Source: Fulvivirga lutea
GTDB taxonomy: Bacteria > Bacteroidota > Bacteroidia > Cytophagales > Cyclobacteriaceae
NCBI RefSeq assembly: GCF_017068455.1
Contig: NZ_CP070608.1
Span: 2,585,488-2,649,487 of the forward strand
Reading direction: 5' to 3'
DNA length: 64,000 bases
The translations under genes were made by a program, and so were the position numbers. Below, in pieces: positions 1 through 10,800 of the stretch (position 1 is its first letter; every line of letters begins with the position of its first letter). Below the pieces are notes generated by a model that did no database searches, had not been told where the DNA came from, and was given only the letters and a program-made list of their open reading frames with translations.

Positions 1-3000
1 GCTTAGGTTGAATACAAAGTTTCTATTATCAATAATGTCAGCTACGTTAGGCCCAGCATTTGGGGCTAACAAAATAAATAATTGATAAATTTTAAAATTA
101 CTATCTGGTATAGTATTCAATCCTGCTGGAATAGAAGCAAAGGTAAGCGTGTTTGAACCAATAGCAGGTGGCGTAATAATCTGCGCTGATCCTCCGTCAA
201 ACAAAACAGCCTCTTGAATAATTTCGTCCCAATTCGTTTCAATTCGATTAGTACCCGTGCCCAATGTAAACACAGCACTGCTCAATACTGTTGGTACTAC
301 ATCATTAATTGTTGTTCCAGTATCATCGTCAGTAATACGGAACTCAGCTATTTTAATATATGGCTCGAAGCCTGGTTCTGGAGTAAGGTTTACAGTTGAA
401 ACATATGGGCCTGCCGTTATGGTTGTATTATTGGAATAACTCACTGTTATAGGATTTGAGGTTGGACTAACTAAAGTGAGAGGGCCTGTTGCAGTTGGTG
501 TTAACGTACCGTCACCTGCTCCAGTGAAATTAAAGTTGGATGGAAAAGTTAACGAGCCTAGTGTGAACAGGCTTCCAACAGGTGTATTGGCCATTCCAAT
601 TCCCCCAGAATTTGATAGTGAGGCTAATGAGTTTACAAAGTTTAAATCCCTGTTATTGTTTTCATCAGTAGCCCAAAGTTCTAAGGCACTTGCAAAACTT
701 GCACCTACACCAATATTTGCAGATGGAGGTACATTCCAAATCAATTGTGTTGCATCTATGTCTATAGCATTTCTACCGTCAAATGAATTAACATTGTCAA
801 ATGCAGGGTCAAAGCCGCTTGAACCAACTACAGGAGTAATACTTGCAGCATCTAATTCAAAAACGATATCTTGATTGTCAATACCGTCAGGCAAATTGGA
901 GCTAAGCCATATACGAAGTGTATACGTTTTTTCTTCATCATCATCGACTTCACCAAGATTATCATTGCCATGGGTAATGCCACTGAAGATTATTCGATCA
1001 CTTTGAATAGTAACCTGTCCGCCATCATCCTCACTATTTAAATCATTCCCTTCATCGCCCTCTAATCTTGCACCGGCAATTACTGTTGTCCAATCTGCTA
1101 TAGCGTTTCCTGCCCCTTGAGTAAATATTATTTGTGTAAATTCAGTTTTAGCATTATCCGCTATATTATCGTCAGTTATACCTCCGTCATCATGAATGTT
1201 AAATCTAAAGGAAGGTGATGCTGCTATGGCTTCTCCTTGAGTGTCTGTAAGAGATGATAGGCTTACGGCTGAAGTAACATTTACAAGACGTGAGAACGAG
1301 GCTACAGGCGTAGACTGTGTTAAAGTTGCTGGTGTATTTGAACGGTAATTTACATTAGTGCCGCTGTTTGTGTAAGGATAAATTTCAAAGTCATAGGAGG
1401 TACCTGAATTTAAACCTGTAACAATGTAGGAATTTTGTCCATGTGGAACGTTAATTGCCAATTGCCCTGTTGTACCTGTCGTTAAATCAAGATCATTGAC
1501 AATGAAGTTGCCGTCCGCAGGGTTGGGAAAAGAACCACTTTCCTTTACCAATAACAAGTGTTGATAGGCAATCTGTGCAGTTGCTGAGTTGGTCCAACTT
1601 AACGTTATCGTATTACTAGTTTGTCCGGTTGAAATAAAAGATACTTGATTAATATCTTCTGCAGGCTCTGGGTTAATTATTGTGTAAGTTTCATCAACTC
1701 CAATTACTGTAGCTATAGTATTATCATTACCTGTAGCATCTAATATGGTGCCTGTTGAATTTAAATCCAGATTTAATGTACCTGATGCAAAAGAATCATT
1801 TAGGTCGAAACCACTAACAGTGGCAGTGTAATTCTGACCAGAACCACTAACACCACTAATTGAAGGAGCACCAATGAGCCCCGAGGAGTTGAATGAAAAA
1901 TCAGTGATATCTACTCCCGTAACTGTTTCGTTAAAAACAACATCAAAATCTACAGAACCTGAATTTATACCTGCGTTATGTGGGTTTGAATCTGCTCGCA
2001 TGATGGAAGATATTCTTGCTCCAGTATTATCCACAGCAAAAGTATTGCTGGAAGGATTAGTATTGACAGGATTCCCTAACGCATCTGTAGCAGTTCCTAA
2101 AGTGATTGTAATAGTCTCATCGCCTGTCCAGACTGAGCCAGCGTTAAACGACCATGTATCACCTGCACCAGACATAACTTGATTTGAAAAAATAGAACCG
2201 GAGGAAGTGCCAACAAGGGAAATTGTAGGTGTTCCAGTTACTGCTTCACTAAAGGTGATCATTACATTTTGAAGGTCTCCATTATTAACAATATTAAATG
2301 TGTAAGTAGCTGTTGAGGTCGGACCTGTATTATCAACGTTAAAAGTTAAACCAGGCCCATCACCAACATCGGTATTTCCAATATTATCAGAAGAAGTAGC
2401 CGGGTCAATAGAAATGGTCAGGGTTCCGTTTCCAGTTATTGACGTTAACCTAACGGTAGGATTAGAAGTAGTGCCGTTCAAGATGGCAATACTTGCAGAG
2501 GTTCCTGAACCACCATCAATCAGGTTGACATCTGAAGCCTGAAGGTTGACGTTATCAGCCCCTGTATAGGTAATAGAAAAGTCAACCGTAGAACTGTTGT
2601 TGGCATCAGTTAAACTAGGTGCTCCAATAGAAACGGTTGGAGGGTCATTGTCTACGTTAAACGTAGTGGCAGGACCATTTCCGGCATCTGTATTTCCGGC
2701 ATTATCAGAGGAAGTAGCCGGGTCAATAGAAATGGTCAGGGTTCCGTTTCCAGTTATTGACGTTAACCTAACGGTAGGATTAGAAGTAGTCCCATTCAAG
2801 ATGGCAATACTTGCAGAAGTTCCTGAACCACCATCAATCAGGTTGACATCTGAAGCCTGAAGGTTGACGTTATCAGCCCCTGTATAGGTAATAGAAAAGT
2901 CAACCGTAGAACTGTTGTTGGCATCAGTTAAACTAGGTGCTCCAATAGAAACAGTAGGAGGGTCATTGTCTACATTAAATGTAGTAGCTGGCCCGTCACC

Positions 3001-5457
3001 GGCATCGGTATTTCCGGCATTGTCCGAAGAAGTAGCCGGGTCAATAGAAATGGTCAGGGTTCCGTTACCGGTAATTGAAGTTAACCGAACAGTTGGGTTG
3101 GAAGTAGTACCATTCAGGATGGCGATGCTTGCAGAAGTTCCTGAACCACCATCAATCAGGTTGACATCTGAAGCCTGAAGGTTGACGTTATCAGCCCCTG
3201 TATAGGTAATAGAAAAGTCAACCATAGAACTGTTATTGGCATCAGTTAAACTAGGTGCTCCAATAGAAACGGTTGGAGGGTCATTGTCTACGTTAAACGT
3301 AGTGGCAGGACCATCTCCGGCATCTGTATTTCCGGCATTATCAGAGGAAGTAGCCGGGTCAATAGAAATGGTCAGGGTGCCGTTACCGGTAATTGAAGTT
3401 AACCGAACAGTTGGGTTGGAAGTAGTGCCGTTCAAGATGGCAATACTTGCAGAAGTTCCTGAACCACCATCAATCAGGTTGACATCTGAAACCTGCAGGT
3501 TGACATTATCAGCCCCTGAATAGTTAATAGAAAAGTCTACTGTAGAGCTGTTATTGGCATCAGTTAAACTAGGTGTGCCGATAGAAACTGTGGGAGCAAC
3601 GCCATCAACCAATACACCGGTAGTATTTGGTGGCGTAAATGTTAATGTAGTCGGATTACCACCTGCATCATTGATTGTTCCTGAATTTAATTGCAAAGGT
3701 GAAACTAGTGCAAGACCATCTGAATCAAGGTCATTATTGTCTACAGTATATCTGAACACATGGGCTGTACCAGGTGATGTGCCGGATTGAAAAGTAGCAA
3801 ATTCTGGCCCTCCGTTGGCGAGTGTAACGGCTATTCTGGGTGTACCTGTGATGGTAACTGGTTCGTCAAAATTAACTGTAAAGTCAACGTTTTCACCCAA
3901 TGCATAGGTGTCATTAGCCGGAGCTACAATAGAGGCAATAGAAGGAGATACATCAATAGAAGCGGAAGTTCCTGTAGTTAATGACCCTGTAGCATCAATA
4001 TCAAAAATTTCATTGGTATCAAATCGTAGATCAGTCCATGAGAACTCACCTGAAGATAAGTTGCTTGTTAAATCGGCATCAATCACTGAAGATAATGAAC
4101 CAGTTCCTGTTCCACGTGCCAGGGTTACTGCACTGGTATTGTCAACATCCAGGTTGCCGTTTGGATCCTGAGCTTGAACGGTGAGACCAAAATTTGTATT
4201 CAGAGCAACTACAGTAGGTTGAGCTGTTACGGCATATCGCGTGGCAGTAACAACAATTGGTACATTGCCACTGGTTACTGTATTACTGCCATACATAGTT
4301 CCACTTGTTACATTAAAATCAGCGCTGGATAGTGAAATATTGATATTCGCACCGTCAATTGCTTCTCTTTCGGGCAAAGGAATGCTTGATGATAGTCTCA
4401 ATCTTAGTTGATACAATTTTGCTTCACCTTGGTTGACATCACCAATTTGGTTGTTGCCATCATTAATTCCGGTAAATTCTAACACTGAGTTATTAGTGCC
4501 ACTAAATCCAGTGCTTGTAATGGTAAATTGCTGTGCATTATCACTAATACGTTCACTATACAATTGAGCATCAGCTATTACATTAGCCCAATTTATACCA
4601 ATATCTGCAAGGTGAAAATCAATGGCATCAAACTGTACTCTTGTTTCGCCTGATGCAACTGTAATGTTAAAGTCAAAAATAATCTGAGAGGCAACTTGAG
4701 GTGCACTAGGTGAACTGTAAGCTGTTTCCATTGAAGATATACTGGCAGGGGTAGCTAAAGCTCCGGCAGATAAAACTTGCTGCCCAAAAACACGAATATT
4801 ATCTACTGTTGTTTGTTCTCTACCTGTACCGGAATTATTAGTTCCTTGAATTTTGATTACCAAAGAGCTACCCGTGCCTGATACAGGAAATGTAAAAGAC
4901 TGAAATGTTGCAGTTAACTCAGGAGCACCGCCATCGTCATTACCGTTAAGGTCAGTATCTTGTCTTAATCGACTATTTCCACCATTTTGCTCAAAATTTC
5001 CAATTAATACATCTCCACCACCGTCAATATTGGCATAAATCTCTAAATTATCACCATCTTCATATTGGTCCGGCTGAGTTGAACCAAGTAACATTCTCAC
5101 TTCAATGTCTCCATAGTCCGAGATATCAATTGGATCAAGTTCAATAATACCTATCGGATCGTTCGGGTTTGCAGGAACATCTTGCTTACCAAATACATAA
5201 TACCATGTACCATTTTCACCAGCCATATTGGCGTACAGCTTTGAATTCCCATCTTGTAACCTTAATAGAAAATGCTCATCTTCTGCATCTACATCATCAA
5301 ACTCGTTTGCAGTTACATAGCCAATATCTCCACCAGCTGTTTCAAAACTCTCAGAACCACCTATTTGGACTAATTGCCCAAATGATAATGACTGGGCGAA
5401 TAATACTATGAATACAAGTATTGTAGGTTTGATTATTAGTTGATTAAAGCCTTTCAT
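1..5457 (-). CDS. Giant secreted Ig-like/adhesin-type repeat protein, N-terminal 1819 residues (3' end off window)
   Basis: Open on the minus strand from an ATG at 5457 to the window edge with no stop, so the C-terminus is missing. The first ~30 residues form a signal peptide (hydrophobic core ending at SLSFGQ). A carbohydrate-binding-like beta-sandwich region of ~200 residues follows. Next come Asp/Gly/Thr/Ser-rich modules: four near-identical 106-residue Ig-like repeats (about residues 620-1043), a fibronectin-III-like stretch (about 1266-1390), and three diverged copies of another ~110-residue module. The composition and modular form are those of Bacteroidetes cell-surface or secreted proteins, which usually end in a T9SS sorting domain; that end is not visible here. 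The gene starts 54 bp after the lipoprotein gene and is the last visible gene of a minus-strand run beginning at 15626. Ligand and function are unknown; adhesion is an inference. Confidence 0.85.
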   Translation of the reverse strand, partial: MKGFNQLIIKPTILVFIVLFAQSLSFGQLVQIGGSESFETAGGDIGYVTANEFDDVDAEDEHFLLRLQDGNSKLYANMAGENGTWYYVFGKQDVPANPNDPIGIIELDPIDISDYGDIEVRMLLGSTQPDQYEDGDNLEIYANIDGGGDVLIGNFEQNGGNSRLRQDTDLNGNDDGGAPELTATFQSFTFPVSGTGSSLVIKIQGTNNSGTGREQTTVDNIRVFGQQVLSAGALATPASISSMETAYSSPSAPQVASQIIFDFNITVASGETRVQFDAIDFHLADIGINWANVIADAQLYSERISDNAQQFTITSTGFSGTNNSVLEFTGINDGNNQIGDVNQGEAKLYQLRLRLSSSIPLPEREAIDGANINISLSSADFNVTSGTMYGSNTVTSGNVPIVVTATRYAVTAQPTVVALNTNFGLTVQAQDPNGNLDVDNTSAVTLARGTGTGSLSSVIDADLTSNLSSGEFSWTDLRFDTNEIFDIDATGSLTTGTSASIDVSPSIASIVAPANDTYALGENVDFTVNFDEPVTITGTPRIAVTLANGGPEFATFQSGTSPGTAHVFRYTVDNNDLDSDGLALVSPLQLNSGTINDAGGNPTTLTFTPPNTTGVLVDGVAPTVSIGTPSLTDANNSSTVDFSINYSGADNVNLQVSDVNLIDGGSGTSASIAILNGTTSNPTVRLTSITGNGTLTISIDPATSSDNAGNTDAGDGPATTFNVDNDPPTVSIGAPSLTDANNSSMVDFSITYTGADNVNLQASDVNLIDGGSGTSASIAILNGTTSNPTVRLTSITGNGTLTISIDPATSSDNAGNTDAGDGPATTFNVDNDPPTVSIGAPSLTDANNSSTVDFSITYTGADNVNLQASDVNLIDGGSGTSASIAILNGTTSNPTVRLTSITGNGTLTISIDPATSSDNAGNTDAGNGPATTFNVDNDPPTVSIGAPSLTDANNSSTVDFSITYTGADNVNLQASDVNLIDGGSGTSASIAILNGTTSNPTVRLTSITGNGTLTISIDPATSSDNIGNTDVGDGPGLTFNVDNTGPTSTATYTFNIVNNGDLQNVMITFSEAVTGTPTISLVGTSSGSIFSNQVMSGAGDTWSFNAGSVWTGDETITITLGTATDALGNPVNTNPSSNTFAVDNTGARISSIMRADSNPHNAGINSGSVDFDVVFNETVTGVDITDFSFNSSGLIGAPSISGVSGSGQNYTATVSGFDLNDSFASGTLNLDLNSTGTILDATGNDNTIATVIGVDETYTIINPEPAEDINQVSFISTGQTSNTITLSWTNSATAQIAYQHLLLVKESGSFPNPADGNFIVNDLDLTTGTTGQLAINVPHGQNSYIVTGLNSGTSYDFEIYPYTNSGTNVNYRSNTPATLTQSTPVASFSRLVNVTSAVSLSSLTDTQGEAIAASPSFRFNIHDDGGITDDNIADNAKTEFTQIIFTQGAGNAIADWTTVIAGARLEGDEGNDLNSEDDGGQVTIQSDRIIFSGITHGNDNLGEVDDDEEKTYTLRIWLSSNLPDGIDNQDIVFELDAASITPVVGSSGFDPAFDNVNSFDGRNAIDIDATQLIWNVPPSANIGVGASFASALELWATDENNNRDLNFVNSLASLSNSGGIGMANTPVGSLFTLGSLTFPSNFNFTGAGDGTLTPTATGPLTLVSPTSNPITVSYSNNTTITAGPYVSTVNLTPEPGFEPYIKIAEFRITDDDTGTTINDVVPTVLSSAVFTLGTGTNRIETNWDEIIQEAVLFDGGSAQIITPPAIGSNTLTFASIPAGLNTIPDSNFKIYQLFILLAPNAGPNVADIIDNRNFVFNLS
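2329..3597 (-). repeat. Four tandem 318-bp in-frame repeats encoding 106-residue Ig-like modules
   Basis: The block around a shared GTAGCCGGGTCAATAG segment recurs exactly 318 bp apart (the segment's CGGG begins at 2401, 2719, 3037 and 3355). 318 is divisible by three, so each unit adds 106 residues in frame. Each unit encodes motifs such as SLTDANNSS, NVNLQASDVNLIDGG and DPATSSDNAGN. Units are nearly identical except for patches shared by subsets of copies. The edges are the more diverged half-units at about 2329 and 3597. Copy number is likely to vary between strains and is prone to collapse in short-read assembly. Confidence 0.93.
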
Positions 5458-5511
5458 TTCTGATTAAGATAATTTTCTTTGTCCTATAGAGCGTTTATGT
5501 GTGGATGATAG

Positions 5512-6768
5512 TTATATCACGTTGCCATCCCTGTCAGTTTTTATTAATATAAGTGTATTAATACCTCCAAATTCTGTATTGCCAAGTATCAAGTATCCGC
5601 CATCGGGAGACTGCATTAAAATATTGGCCTCCTCATCATTCTGATCACCGTAAAATTGATGCCACTGTACTACTCCTTGAGGATTAGTTTTTATCAAAAT
5701 GATATCGCTACCGCCATCGGAATTTGATTCCGATGATCCACCAATAAGATAACCACCATCATTGGTTTGTTCTATGGAAAATCCCTCTTCATCACCAACT
5801 AAAACCAGACCTCCTGGTAATTCATTAAAAACAATTGGTTCGTTTGTAAAGGGCACACCGTCACTATTAACTAATGAAATAAAGATGTCGCCACCGTCAT
5901 CGGGGTTTCTTGTACCCACCATTGCAAATCCACTGGATGTTTTAGTGATGAAACTTGTAGCGTATGATATTGAATTTGATTCATTCACAATAAATGGACT
6001 AGACAATGGAATTGGTTGACATGATGGTACCTTTACCAGTTTACCATTCTGACGGCTCGATGTGGTTTGAAAACCAGTTAAACCAAACACAACTTCATCG
6101 TTTGAGTTTGTAAAAGTTGATTTCAGTAATTGTGGATCAGATACTGCAGAAGCATAGCGGAAAGAGCATTCCGGCAGTAACTCCAAGTTGCTGCTAAATG
6201 TGCCTACCCATAAATTGTTATTTGGAGAACTAATTAGGCCAGTAGCCTTGATTTCACCTTGAGAGTTTAGTGCCAGACCTACTCCTGCAATCGGAGTATT
6301 TCCGTTATCAATCATAAATTCAGTGGAATTTACCTGCGTACCGGTTTGATCTATTTCCAAGATGAGTACACTGTTTTGGTTGTCAGCATTTATACTTTCA
6401 CCAATTATTAAGTAACCATTGCCATTAGCATTGGCAATGATAGAACCACCTTTATAGCTTAGTACAGATTCAGTACTTTCATTTTGTGGATAGCTATTTT
6501 CCCAGATTAAATTACCAAGTTGATCTAACGCCAATACCTTAATTTTAAAGGAAGTCTCATCTAGCACAATCTCCTGAGTAGCCAGTATAATGATACTGCC
6601 ATCTGCGTTTAACAGCATATCATTTGGCACTTCATTATTTTGACTACCGTAAAGTTTAATATAAGTCTCTGATTCACCTGGTCCTGCATCCATTTCATCA
6701 TTACAAGCCGTGAACAGGAGTGAGGAGGTAACAAATAAGGTGTAAGCCAGCTTTAAACTATTTTTCAT
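5512..6768 (-). CDS. Lipoprotein with beta-propeller-like repeats
   Basis: A 418-residue protein with a lipoprotein signal peptide: a hydrophobic core, then LLFTAC with the lipidated Cys at about residue 22. The acidic stretch after it (CNDEMD) resembles the surface-export signal of Bacteroidetes lipoproteins. The body contains repeats ending in ILIKTNPQGVVQW- or LILIKTDRDGN-like strands alternating with GGYLI(L/I)G strands, as in propeller-type proteins. It overlaps the upstream outer-membrane-protein gene by 4 bp (ATGA), which implies translational coupling. Its place in the STAND/TIR operon suggests an envelope component of that system; the exact role is unknown. Confidence 0.8.
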   Translation of the reverse strand: MKNSLKLAYTLFVTSSLLFTACNDEMDAGPGESETYIKLYGSQNNEVPNDMLLNADGSIIILATQEIVLDETSFKIKVLALDQLGNLIWENSYPQNESTESVLSYKGGSIIANANGNGYLIIGESINADNQNSVLILEIDQTGTQVNSTEFMIDNGNTPIAGVGLALNSQGEIKATGLISSPNNNLWVGTFSSNLELLPECSFRYASAVSDPQLLKSTFTNSNDEVVFGLTGFQTTSSRQNGKLVKVPSCQPIPLSSPFIVNESNSISYATSFITKTSSGFAMVGTRNPDDGGDIFISLVNSDGVPFTNEPIVFNELPGGLVLVGDEEGFSIEQTNDGGYLIGGSSESNSDGGSDIILIKTNPQGVVQWHQFYGDQNDEEANILMQSPDGGYLILGNTEFGGINTLILIKTDRDGNVI

Positions 6769-7874
6769 TTAGTCAACTTTTTAGGAACATATTGCGGAAT
6801 AAGTACACCAATAAATGCGGTAAGGGAATGAGTATTTATGTCATTGGCGCCCCAACCAAAAAATGTTGTGAGCCGCCCATTATCGTAATGCCTGTCTGTT
6901 ATATCCAAGAAACCATAACTGTATCTTACACCGGCTGTGAGGTATGTAAGGCCAATGGCTTTCTTAATACCGAATTCTACATCAGCTGTAGGGTTGAAAG
7001 ACTTACGTATTTCTGCATCTATTAAATCTTCACTGGCACCATCTGGTGAGGCACCAGCGCTATTGCTTACATCAAAAGTAAGGGCACTACTTAAAATGTA
7101 ACGCCCTGTTACTCCTAAGCCTACATAAGGATTGAGCTTTTCAAATTTGTTCTTTTTGATCGCTTCTTTTTCAGGAAATAAGCGGAATTGCCCCATTAAT
7201 GACATTCCCGCAGAATTTTGAGTTTCTGAAACAGTTGAGTTAACTATGTCTACCCCGGTGTCAGTCCTGCTAAACATGGAATAGGAATGGTCAAAAGTGT
7301 TAATGATGTATTGAAGGTCAGATCGTAACGTTATTCTTTTTCCGAATCGTTTTTCTATGAGTAAACCCACAACAAATCCTAGTTGATTAGAATAGGTTGC
7401 ATTGGAATTATTAAGGTTATGTACTCCATGTGCTTCAATTACATTGACAAATGAAGTATTAAAACCACCTCTGAAACCCCAGAAGAAGATGGGATCGTGC
7501 CTGAATGTGTTATATAGATTGATTAATTCTGCCGGGTCTGCTTGCTGGTTTATCTCAAAGCCATGATTATCACGAAGTAATTCCAACATAGCATCATCTG
7601 CCTTTTCAGTTTCATCAAGATAAATATGAGCAAGAATTAGAAGCCTGTATGCCTCTGTTCGTTCATCATCCGTGAATCCATTATCAATACAATCAGAAAG
7701 CAGTTGTTCAAGTTCATGAATTCTTCCTTCGTCAAAAACAGTACGTGCTTGTCTTAGCGTTTGCGTACAAGCAGTTTGCGCCTTAGTTTCTAAGGCGCAA
7801 AATAATACCGTACTTACTAGCAATAGGGAATAAAGCCTAATTACCTTTTGCATATTGGTTACATGTTTTTTCAT
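6765..7874 (-). CDS. Outer membrane beta-barrel protein (PorT-like) with N-terminal helical domain
   Basis: A 369-residue protein with a signal peptide ending at about ETKAQ, then a ~100-residue helical, TPR-like region (a VFDEGR..ELEQLLSDC stretch and LAHIYLDETEKADDAM). From about residue 130 it alternates aromatic-rich amphipathic strands (FFWGFRGGFNTSF, PYVGLGVTGRYI, YLTAGVRYSYGF), as in PorT/OMP_b-brl barrels. It overlaps the end of the STAND NTPase gene (38 bp from the ATG at 7874, 17 bp from the ATG at 7853). The 7853 start gives a more compact signal peptide and is equally acceptable. The overlaps on both sides indicate co-expression with the STAND NTPase and the lipoprotein. The function of the barrel is unknown; a periplasmic contact through the helical domain is an inference. 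Confidence 0.8.
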   Translation of the reverse strand: MKKHVTNMQKVIRLYSLLLVSTVLFCALETKAQTACTQTLRQARTVFDEGRIHELEQLLSDCIDNGFTDDERTEAYRLLILAHIYLDETEKADDAMLELLRDNHGFEINQQADPAELINLYNTFRHDPIFFWGFRGGFNTSFVNVIEAHGVHNLNNSNATYSNQLGFVVGLLIEKRFGKRITLRSDLQYIINTFDHSYSMFSRTDTGVDIVNSTVSETQNSAGMSLMGQFRLFPEKEAIKKNKFEKLNPYVGLGVTGRYILSSALTFDVSNSAGASPDGASEDLIDAEIRKSFNPTADVEFGIKKAIGLTYLTAGVRYSYGFLDITDRHYDNGRLTTFFGWGANDINTHSLTAFIGVLIPQYVPKKLTK

Positions 7875-10800
7875 ATTCTATGTCATCAGCAACGTAGGTA
7901 TCCCATTCGTCTTGAGACATATTTGAATCTATTTTCTTGCAAATTTTATCGGCCATTACTTCAATATCTGTTGGCCATGCACGAACTACTTCTTCTTTAG
8001 TGCCTGCCAAGACTTGAGAATTATCCGGACTAAATGCCACTGTAAATACCCAGTCTGGGTGATCGTCTAATTTTATTGGTTGTGCAGTGTAATTACTTCT
8101 ATTCCAAAGTCTTACAGTTTTATCTCTGGATGCTGAAGCCAAAAATCTTCCATCGGAACTAAACTTCAAGTCTTCGATAGGTGAACTATGGCCTACCAAG
8201 CGGGTAGGAGAGGTAGAGCCGAATAGTTTAAATACTTTAATCAATCCGCGCTCATCACCCAATCCAATAACATTATCATTGCTAATGGCAATATTCAAGA
8301 CTTTTGTTCCATTATCGTGAATGACTGATTCAGCATAATTCTTGTTTCCGTCATATAAGTATATTTTGCCGTTGTTACCGGCACCTACAATGTACTTACC
8401 ATCATGCGAAAGTGCTATATCATTTAACCTAACCGTTGTGGCTGCCACTTCAGAAACACTATTAAAATCTGACCTCTTAATCGACTTACCATCATTGTCA
8501 AGCGCAAAGAATCCTTTATCGTCAGGGGTGATTATAATATTCCAAACTTCTTTTTCGAAGCCACTAATGGTGCGTTTTTGATTGTTATTTACATCAAAAA
8601 CCTCAACATAAGTTTTACCCGCAACATTAGGGAATTCACCACCTGCAACAAGCCTTGAATTATCTGAAGAAACATCTATTGATCTAATGAGGTGATATGG
8701 TCTTGAATTTATAATTGTATCTGCCACTCTATGCTCTCCTTTCAAGGACCACTTCAAAATTTTTCCTTGTGTATCAGCAGAAAAAATATTGTTACCAGTT
8801 GTGGACGAAGCTACAGCACGAATTCCTTTTTCATGTCCGCCTAAACTTTCAACCAAAGGATCGCCAAGTTCCTTTATGGCATAATATAAGCCGTTGAAGA
8901 TATCATTATCATATTGGTCACCTCCATTTTCTGAGTTAAAAATATAGGCCTGTTGTGCTAATAGACCCTTTAGAGTAGACTGTTCACTACGTAATTGTGT
9001 AGACTTAATGGCCATTGATTTACCTATAGCGAGCATTCGTAATTTATCGGCTGCTTCTTTGGCAGCTTGGGCGGCAGCCCTTTGTTCTTTAGCCACTTTC
9101 TCACTTTCTTCTGCTGCTAATTGTGCTTGGCGAGCTCTTTCTGCACTTTGTTTAGCTGCTTCCTCACCTTCCTCTGCTCTTAAACGCTGAGTTTCAGCCT
9201 CTTTTAATGCATTGTTTGCAATATCTCGTTGTTCAAGTGCAATGGCTTCAGCCTCTTTAGCAGCTGCCTCACTTTTAATTGCTATTTCTCTTTGCTTTTC
9301 GGCAGCTGCTTTTTGCTTATTTGCCTCCGCTTCATTTTTCTTGGCGAGTTCTGCGTTGGCAACCGCTTTTGCCTTTTCTTTTTCAGCAATAGTTTGTTGA
9401 TAAAAAGCAAATACTAAGAAACCAAGTGATATTACTGTAGCGGCAGCAAGAACAAGCGCAACAATACGCGCATTTCTCAGCCTTCTCTTAGCCTGAAGTT
9501 CTTTAATTCGTTGTTCGGTCTCAAATTCTTTCTTAGAATACTCTAAGAAGATCATCGTTCGCTCGAAAGCAGGATGATAACGCTGACCCCAAACAAGGGT
9601 AGGGCGGTGCTTCGCCTGCCAGTTCAGTGCCAATTGTAAATCGGGCGGTCTCCAAAGGCCGGCTTTACCTACCTGGTACATGGCAGCTGCTTCTGAGAGT
9701 CGTAGATACATTTGAACGGCATCCGCTTCATCATCTACCCAGTTTTTCAACCGCACCCATATTCTCATCAAACTTTCATGAGAGATATCTATCATCGATT
9801 TACCATTCAGCGGCACACTATACGCAGGAGTCAATAAAGATCTGCTAGGGTGTCTGAATTTATCGATTACTTCTATTACTTCCTCTTCAGATACATCGGC
9901 AATTGCGGCTATTTCACCAAGGCGAGTCGGACGCCTAATACCAAAATTCTCACCTCTTTTTTCAGTAATGGCCTTAAATATAGATTCACATATCAGCTTT
10001 TGGTCATCGGTAAGCTCATCATAGGCCTCATTTGCGTGCATTGACAAGGCTTCAGACATGGTGCCAATCGCCTCATAATGCTTTATATCCAAAGGTTCAT
10101 CTTCTCTATCACGATATTTTGACCAATAGCCCCATGTACGCATTAATGCGTGTTGTAGAATTGGCAACTGATCGGTGCTATCACCCAAGTCATTCAGTAG
10201 TTGTTGTACTAACCGTTGAGCTATTTGAGCATCGCCCACAGCGACAGGTCCTTCAACGGCCCTTCTTTTCTGATCCCTTGTCATTTGAGGTATCAGATAG
10301 TGGCTGTCGTTAATTTTCTTTGTTAAATCTGGGAATTGAGCACAATCTCCGATAAAATCTGACCGCATGGTGATGGCCACGTAAATGGGCACATCGGAAT
10401 AATTAATTGCTTCAATAAGTAGATTAACAAACGCTAAAGTTTCATTAACTGCAGTAGAGTCATCACTATCTTTAAACCTGAAAAGTTCTTCAAACTGATC
10501 GACAAGGATCAGGTAATTCTTATCTGTTGCCCTCCTTGATTGTAATACAGCTTCTACTAAGCCAAGAGAACTACTTCTTAATAGAGTGGTTATGATGGTT
10601 TTCTTGATCTTTTTCTCCTCATCATCAGCAGCAATATAGGCTGGATCCTTTGATACTATCGATTCTGCAAGATTATCGATGGGGCCTGCACCTGGTCTGG
10701 TAACCACTACTTCCCAATCAGGGCTTGTGTCTGTTAAGAATCCACCATAAAGAATAGGAAGCACGCCACAATAGATAAATGATGATTTACCACTCCCTGA

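Noticed and set aside
2597-3523. Repeated plus-strand ORFs of 87-95 residues, nearly identical to each other
   Set aside because: They are the antisense reading of the 318-bp repeats inside the minus-strand giant gene; their similarity comes from the repeat, and they have no starts or context of their own.
2329-3597. CRISPR array or other short-repeat array
   Set aside because: The unit is 318 bp with no unique spacers, and it is continuous coding sequence.
9008-9417. Hydrophobic Ala/Leu/Cys-rich plus-strand ORFs that look like membrane proteins
   Set aside because: They are the complement of the Ala/Glu/Lys-rich coiled coil of the STAND gene, whose antisense reading becomes hydrophobic.
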